NCBI GenBank assembly: GCA_023421635.1 | Contig: JAEZSU010000187.1 | Location: forward strand, 1 to 8,134 | Source of the DNA: Actinomycetes bacterium | Lineage (GTDB): Bacteria > Actinomycetota > Actinomycetes > Actinomycetales > Microbacteriaceae | DNA: 8,134 bases | Reading direction: 5' to 3' | In this document: piece after piece, positions 5,341 to 8,134 of the stretch | How positions within the stretch are numbered: the first letter of the stretch is position 1 | Layout: each line of letters begins with the position of its first letter | Translations under genes and position numbers: made by a program | The notes under the pieces: model-generated | What the model was told of the DNA's origin: nothing | The model's input: only the letters and a program-made list of their open reading frames with translations | The model's database searches: none

Positions 5341-6684
5341 TCAGCCGGCCCGGCGGGCGGTGCGGCGGCGGTCCCAGCGGGCGAGGAAGAACAGGACGAC
5401 GCCGACGGCGAGCAGCGCCGCCGCGAACAGCCACACGATGGGACGCTGCTGGGTGAGCAGCAGGACGCAGGATGCGATGCCGAGCACCGGCACGAACGTC
5501 CACACCCTGAAGTGCTCGTGGTCGACCTTGTCGCGACGCAGCACGAGCACGGAGACGTTGGCGCTGATGAACACGATGAGCAGCAGCAGCACGACCGTCT
5601 CGGCGAGGGTGCCGAGGTCGCCCACGAGCGTGAGGAGCATCGCCACGACCGTCGTCGAGAGGATGGCGACCCACGGTGTGCGGCGCTTGGGGAGGACCTT
5701 CGCCAGCACGTCGGGCAGCAGGCCCTGCTCTGCCATGCCGTAGGCGAGCCGGCTGGACATGATCATGGTGAGCAACGCGCCGTTGGCGACCGCGATGAGC
5801 GCGATGAGGCTGAACAGCCACGGCGGCACGGCGACCCCGCTGGCCCCGACCACCGATAGCAGCGGTCCGCTCGATTCGGTGAGCTCGGATGCGGGGAGCG
5901 CGATGGCGCTCGCGAGGCCGACGAGCACGTAGACGACGCCGGCGGTGATGAGCGAGAAGAACAGCGCCCGCGGGTACACCTTGCTCGGGTTCCTCACCTC
6001 TTCGATGACGTTGGCGGAGGTCTCGAAGCCGACGAACGAGTAGTAGGCGATGATCGCGCCGCCGAGCACGGCGGTGGCGAGCCCTGCGCCCTCCGGCAGC
6101 TCCGCGACGCGGGAGAGCTCTCCCCCGCCGGAACCGACGAGCACGGCGACGACCGCGATGACGATCACGAGTCCGCTGAGCTCGATCGCCGTCATGACGA
6201 AGTTCGCGCCCATGGACTCCCGGATGCCGCGGGCGTTCAGCACCCCGACGAGCACGAGGAAGGCCATCGCCACGGGGATGGGAGGCAGGTCGATGAATGT
6301 GGCGAAGTAGTCGCCGGCGAACGCGAGGGAGAGTCCCGCGGCGCTCACGACGCCGGCGGCGAGCATGCAGAACCCGACAAGGAACGAGACGATCGGGAGC
6401 TTGAACGCGCGCTCCGCGAAGACGGCAGCGCCGCCGGCGCGGGGGTACTTCGTGACGAGCTCGGCGTACGACCCGGCGGTGAGCAGGGCGAGCAGCAGCG
6501 CCACCAGGAGCGGTGCCCACAGCATCCCGCCGACCTCGCCGGCGAGCACGCCCATGAGTGCGTAGATGCCCGCGCCCAGCACGTCGCCGAGGATGAAGGC
6601 GAACAGGAGCGGGCCGGTGATGCCGCGGCGGAGCTTTTCGGCGGGCTGCGCGGCAGCGTCGGAGGCGGTGGCGTCGGCGGTCAT
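5341..6684 (-). CDS. APC-family amino acid permease
   Basis: This encodes a 447-residue inner-membrane secondary transporter of the amino acid-polyamine-organocation superfamily. It is expected to move an amino acid or related compound with a cation; the substrate cannot be read from the sequence. About 12 hydrophobic helices are visible. Helix 1 carries the Gly-rich break GAGIYALMG (37-45). AGSYAELVTKYPRAGG (70-85) is the conserved loop after helix 2. Helix 6 has FVGFETSANVIEEVRNP (217-233), and SRLAYGMAEQGLLPD (311-325) is the conserved segment after helix 8. These are the usual family signatures and the length is normal. The ATG at 6684 gives a sensible cytoplasmic N-terminus of about 20 residues before helix 1. 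No Shine-Dalgarno precedes it. It lies 53 nt after DUF2243 and 42 nt before the SDR-like gene, on the same strand. Confidence 0.93.
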   Translation of the reverse strand: MTADATASDAAAQPAEKLRRGITGPLLFAFILGDVLGAGIYALMGVLAGEVGGMLWAPLLVALLLALLTAGSYAELVTKYPRAGGAAVFAERAFKLPIVSFLVGFCMLAAGVVSAAGLSLAFAGDYFATFIDLPPIPVAMAFLVLVGVLNARGIRESMGANFVMTAIELSGLVIVIAVVAVLVGSGGGELSRVAELPEGAGLATAVLGGAIIAYYSFVGFETSANVIEEVRNPSKVYPRALFFSLITAGVVYVLVGLASAIALPASELTESSGPLLSVVGASGVAVPPWLFSLIALIAVANGALLTMIMSSRLAYGMAEQGLLPDVLAKVLPKRRTPWVAILSTTVVAMLLTLVGDLGTLAETVVLLLLIVFISANVSVLVLRRDKVDHEHFRVWTFVPVLGIASCVLLLTQQRPIVWLFAAALLAVGVVLFFLARWDRRRTARRAG

Positions 6685-6690
6685 CCCGCA

Positions 6691-6696
6691 ACGATA
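6691..6696 (-). promoter_or_regulatory. Possible -10 element giving a leaderless permease mRNA
   Basis: TATCGT on the minus strand (6696-6691) fits TANNNT and ends 6 nt before the ATG at 6684. The 53-nt gap after DUF2243 has no Shine-Dalgarno near this ATG. This suggests a separate leaderless promoter for the permease, and possibly for the downstream SDR-like gene. No clear -35 is present. Confidence 0.35.
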
Positions 6697-6737
6697 GGAA
6701 TGGCGCGCCCGCGGCGACGGGGACTTGACAGCGGGTA

Positions 6738-7226
6738 TTAGGCGGCCGGCGGGACCGCCGGCGCGGGCACGCGGCGAACCGCAAGCACGGTGAGCACGAC
6801 CCCGGCCGCGAGGAGCACCGCCCCGCCGACGTTCCACGCGATGTCGTACGGCAGCAGCTCCACGCCGTACCGCACCTGGTGCACGCGCAGCAGCTTGTGG
6901 TGGACGATCCCGTCCCAGAGCTGGAAGACCCCGGCGCCGACGACGAAGCCGGCCCATGCGACCGGCGGGCGGAACCCCGCCCGCCGGCGCGCGTCGAGGA
7001 GGAGGAAGAACCCGAAGACGGCGGCGAACAGTTCCGCGGCGTGCAGCAGGCCGTCGGAGACGAGCCCGATGGCCGGGGTGTCCCGGTCGTAGAAGTGATG
7101 CCAGGCGAGGAGCTGGTGGAAGACGATCTCGTCGATCGCGGCCATCGCCGCGGCGCCGAGAAGGAACCCGCCCCAGTACGCGCGGGCGCGCAGCACGGTG
7201 CGGGCGGCGGACGTGGGCTCGGACAT
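6738..7226 (-). CDS. DUF2243 family membrane protein
   Basis: This encodes a 162-residue protein with four predicted helices, at about residues 18-38, 57-78, 89-108 and 127-149. It contains the segments that mark DUF2243: AIDEIVFHQLLAWHHFYDRD (30-49), LVSDGLLHA (55-63) and FQLWDGIVHHKLLRVHQVRY (101-120). Conserved polar residues cluster at membrane edges (Asp32, Glu33, His37, His43, His44, His62, Asp105, His109, His110, His116), a pattern suited to metal or haem binding, though no function is established. The start at 7226 is preferred over the in-frame ATG at 7232 because GGAAGG sits 6 nt before 7226 but directly abuts 7232. It lies 20 nt after the CtaG stop, so the two are very likely co-transcribed. 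The C-terminus is a short Pro/Ala tail (PAPAVPPAA). Confidence 0.92.
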   Translation of the reverse strand: MSEPTSAARTVLRARAYWGGFLLGAAAMAAIDEIVFHQLLAWHHFYDRDTPAIGLVSDGLLHAAELFAAVFGFFLLLDARRRAGFRPPVAWAGFVVGAGVFQLWDGIVHHKLLRVHQVRYGVELLPYDIAWNVGGAVLLAAGVVLTVLAVRRVPAPAVPPAA

Positions 7227-7232
7227 CGGCAT

Positions 7233-7238
7233 CCTTCC
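7233..7238 (-). promoter_or_regulatory. Ribosome binding site deciding the DUF2243 start
   Basis: GGAAGG on the minus strand (7238-7233) leaves 6 nt before the ATG at 7226 and none before the ATG at 7232. The downstream ATG is therefore the likely initiation codon. The site lies within the 20-nt gap after CtaG. Confidence 0.7.
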
Positions 7239-7246
7239 GGTCGGTG

Positions 7247-8041
7247 TCAGCGGGGGACGGCGGCCGGCTGCAGCCGGCGCCCGGTGGCGTGGTACCACTG
7301 CCCGCACAGCAGCGCGAGGACCGCCAGGTCGACGAGGTCCCCGCCGGTGAACATGAGCTGGGCCCCCGCTTGCGCCTCGGGGGCCGGGACGCCGGGCGGC
7401 GGCGCGGCGTAGAGCGTCTTCGCGAGGATCCCGTGCGCGGCGAGCGCGGCGACGAGCACGCCGGCACGGAGGACGAACCCCGCCCGGTGCGGCGACGGGT
7501 CGAGCCCGACGATCGAGAAGGTGAACAGGTACCCGGCCGCCAGCACGTGGGCGGTCACGAGCAGGTGCACCAGCATGCTCTGCTGCATGAGGCCGAACAG
7601 GGGCGTGCGGTACAGCGCCCACAGCCCGCCCACGTTGAGCACAGCGGCGACCACCGGGAAGGTGAGCACCCGTGCCGGCATGGTCCGCAACAGCCTGGTG
7701 AGCCGGCGCGCCGGCGTGACGCTCAGGGTCCGCAGCGCAAGGGTCACCGGAGCGCCGAGCACGAGCAGCAGCGGCGCCAGCATCCCGACCACCAGGTGCG
7801 AGGCCATGTGCGCCGTGAACCCGGCGGGCACGGCGAACGGCCCGACGAAGCCGGATGCCGCCGCCACCACGCCGAGCGACCAGCACGCCGTTCGGTGCAA
7901 CGGCCAGCCCCGTCCGTGTGCGCGCTCGCGGGCGGCCGCGGCCGCGTAGGCGACGAGCGCGACGACGAACGGGAGGGCGAGGACCGCCTGCACCCAGGCG
8001 CCACCGCCGTCCCCGCCGTGCGTGTGCGCGTCGACGACCAC
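7247..8041 (-). CDS. ctaG: caa3-type cytochrome c oxidase assembly protein CtaG
   Basis: This is a 264-residue polytopic membrane protein of the Caa3_CtaG family, which in Bacillus is needed to form active cytochrome caa3 oxidase, probably through copper delivery to subunit I or II. Seven helices are plausible. Family features visible are FTAHMASHLVVGMLAP (75-90; His78, His82) and LLLVLGAPVTLALR (91-104). HLLVTAHVLAAGYLF (159-173; His159, His165), DPSPHR (181-186), AHGILAKTLY (202-211) and the last loop plus helix QLMFTGGDLVDL to GQWYHATGRR also fit the family. A few histidines lie at the extreme N-terminus (DAHTHGG). The GTG start at 8041 is supported by GGAGGGA (8053-8047 on the minus strand), 5 nt upstream. 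It leads the four-gene run, with DUF2243 20 nt downstream. Oxidase subunit genes are not in the window. This CtaG is unrelated to the Cox11-type protein sometimes given the same name. Confidence 0.9.
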   Translation of the reverse strand: MVVDAHTHGGDGGGAWVQAVLALPFVVALVAYAAAAARERAHGRGWPLHRTACWSLGVVAAASGFVGPFAVPAGFTAHMASHLVVGMLAPLLLVLGAPVTLALRTLSVTPARRLTRLLRTMPARVLTFPVVAAVLNVGGLWALYRTPLFGLMQQSMLVHLLVTAHVLAAGYLFTFSIVGLDPSPHRAGFVLRAGVLVAALAAHGILAKTLYAAPPPGVPAPEAQAGAQLMFTGGDLVDLAVLALLCGQWYHATGRRLQPAAVPR

Positions 8042-8095
8042 AGCGCTCCCTCCGTCCCGTGGCCAGCACGGTACCGGGAGCCACGCCTGGCGGTG

Positions 8096-8114
8096 CCGGG
8101 GTTGACGACCCCGG
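8096..8114. repeat. 7-bp inverted repeat upstream of ctaG
   Basis: CCGGGGT (8096-8102) and ACCCCGG (8108-8114) are exact reverse complements around TGACG. The repeat lies 55 nt upstream of the ctaG start codon, in a 93-nt stretch where no gene is visible. It could be an operator for the ctaG run or the terminator of a gene beyond the right edge. On the minus strand a TACCGT (8074-8069) between the repeat and the gene could serve as a -10. Confidence 0.35.
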
Positions 8115-8134
8115 TCCGACCCGCCGGCTCAGGC

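Noticed and set aside
3940..5859. A 639-codon open plus-strand frame opposite the SDR-like and permease genes
   Set aside because: It lies wholly antisense to two well-supported genes, its translation is low-complexity (Gly, Arg, Glu, His, Val-rich) with no recognisable motif, and long antisense frames are expected at this G+C content.
6725..6730. TTGACA on the plus strand, a perfect -35 hexamer
   Set aside because: No -10 lies 16-18 nt downstream, and it would point antisense into DUF2243. Probably chance.
6685..7467. Upstream extension of the permease frame into DUF2243 and CtaG
   Set aside because: The extra residues are an out-of-frame reading of those two genes. The permease family normally begins shortly before helix 1, as with the ATG at 6684.
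3459..8041. A single copper gene cluster from the CopZ-like gene through CtaG
   Set aside because: The CopZ-like gene is on the opposite strand, and the permease and SDR-like genes between show no copper link. The shared copper theme may be coincidence of neighbourhood.

Overview
The window is about 70% G+C, with GTG starts, codons ending in G or C and compact gene packing. This and the protein sequences point to a high-GC actinobacterium. A Microbacterium-like member of the Microbacteriaceae is my best guess, but no rRNA or other taxonomic marker is present to prove it. The region looks like ordinary chromosome: no transposase, phage gene, CRISPR array, tRNA or rRNA was seen.

Layout. Positions 1-158 (minus strand) hold the 5' end of a small helical WXG100-like protein. 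A 115-bp divergent gap with a perfect inverted repeat separates it from a plus-strand pair: a low-molecular-weight protein tyrosine phosphatase (274-777) and adenylosuccinate lyase purB (810-2189). A convergent gap (2190-2335) contains a long imperfect inverted repeat and a terminator-like hairpin. Next come two minus-strand membrane-protein genes that overlap by 4 nt: a six-helix HdeD/DUF308-like protein (3309-2662) and a two-helix protein of unknown function (2665-2336). A 149-bp divergent region separates them from a plus-strand HMA-domain copper-chaperone-like gene (3459-3821), which is preceded by a CsoR-like palindrome.

The right half is a four-gene minus-strand run with 20, 53 and 42 nt between genes. 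In transcription order it is caa3-type CtaG cytochrome oxidase assembly protein (8041-7247), DUF2243 membrane protein (7226-6738), APC-family amino acid permease (6684-5341) and a large unusual zinc-ribbon/SDR fusion protein (5298-3823). The run ends tail to tail with the copper gene, one base apart.

How the genes may work together. CtaG and DUF2243 form a close pair rich in membrane histidines, plausibly serving copper delivery to the terminal oxidase. The separate CopZ-like protein adds a second copper-handling gene nearby. purB serves purine synthesis and the phosphatase a signalling or regulatory role; I see no functional link between these two beyond co-transcription. The most unusual protein is the SDR-like one. 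It keeps the NAD(P)-binding fold and the active-site Asn and Lys, but appears to lack the catalytic Ser and Tyr. It also has a ~95-residue insertion and an N-terminal CxxC/CxxC module.
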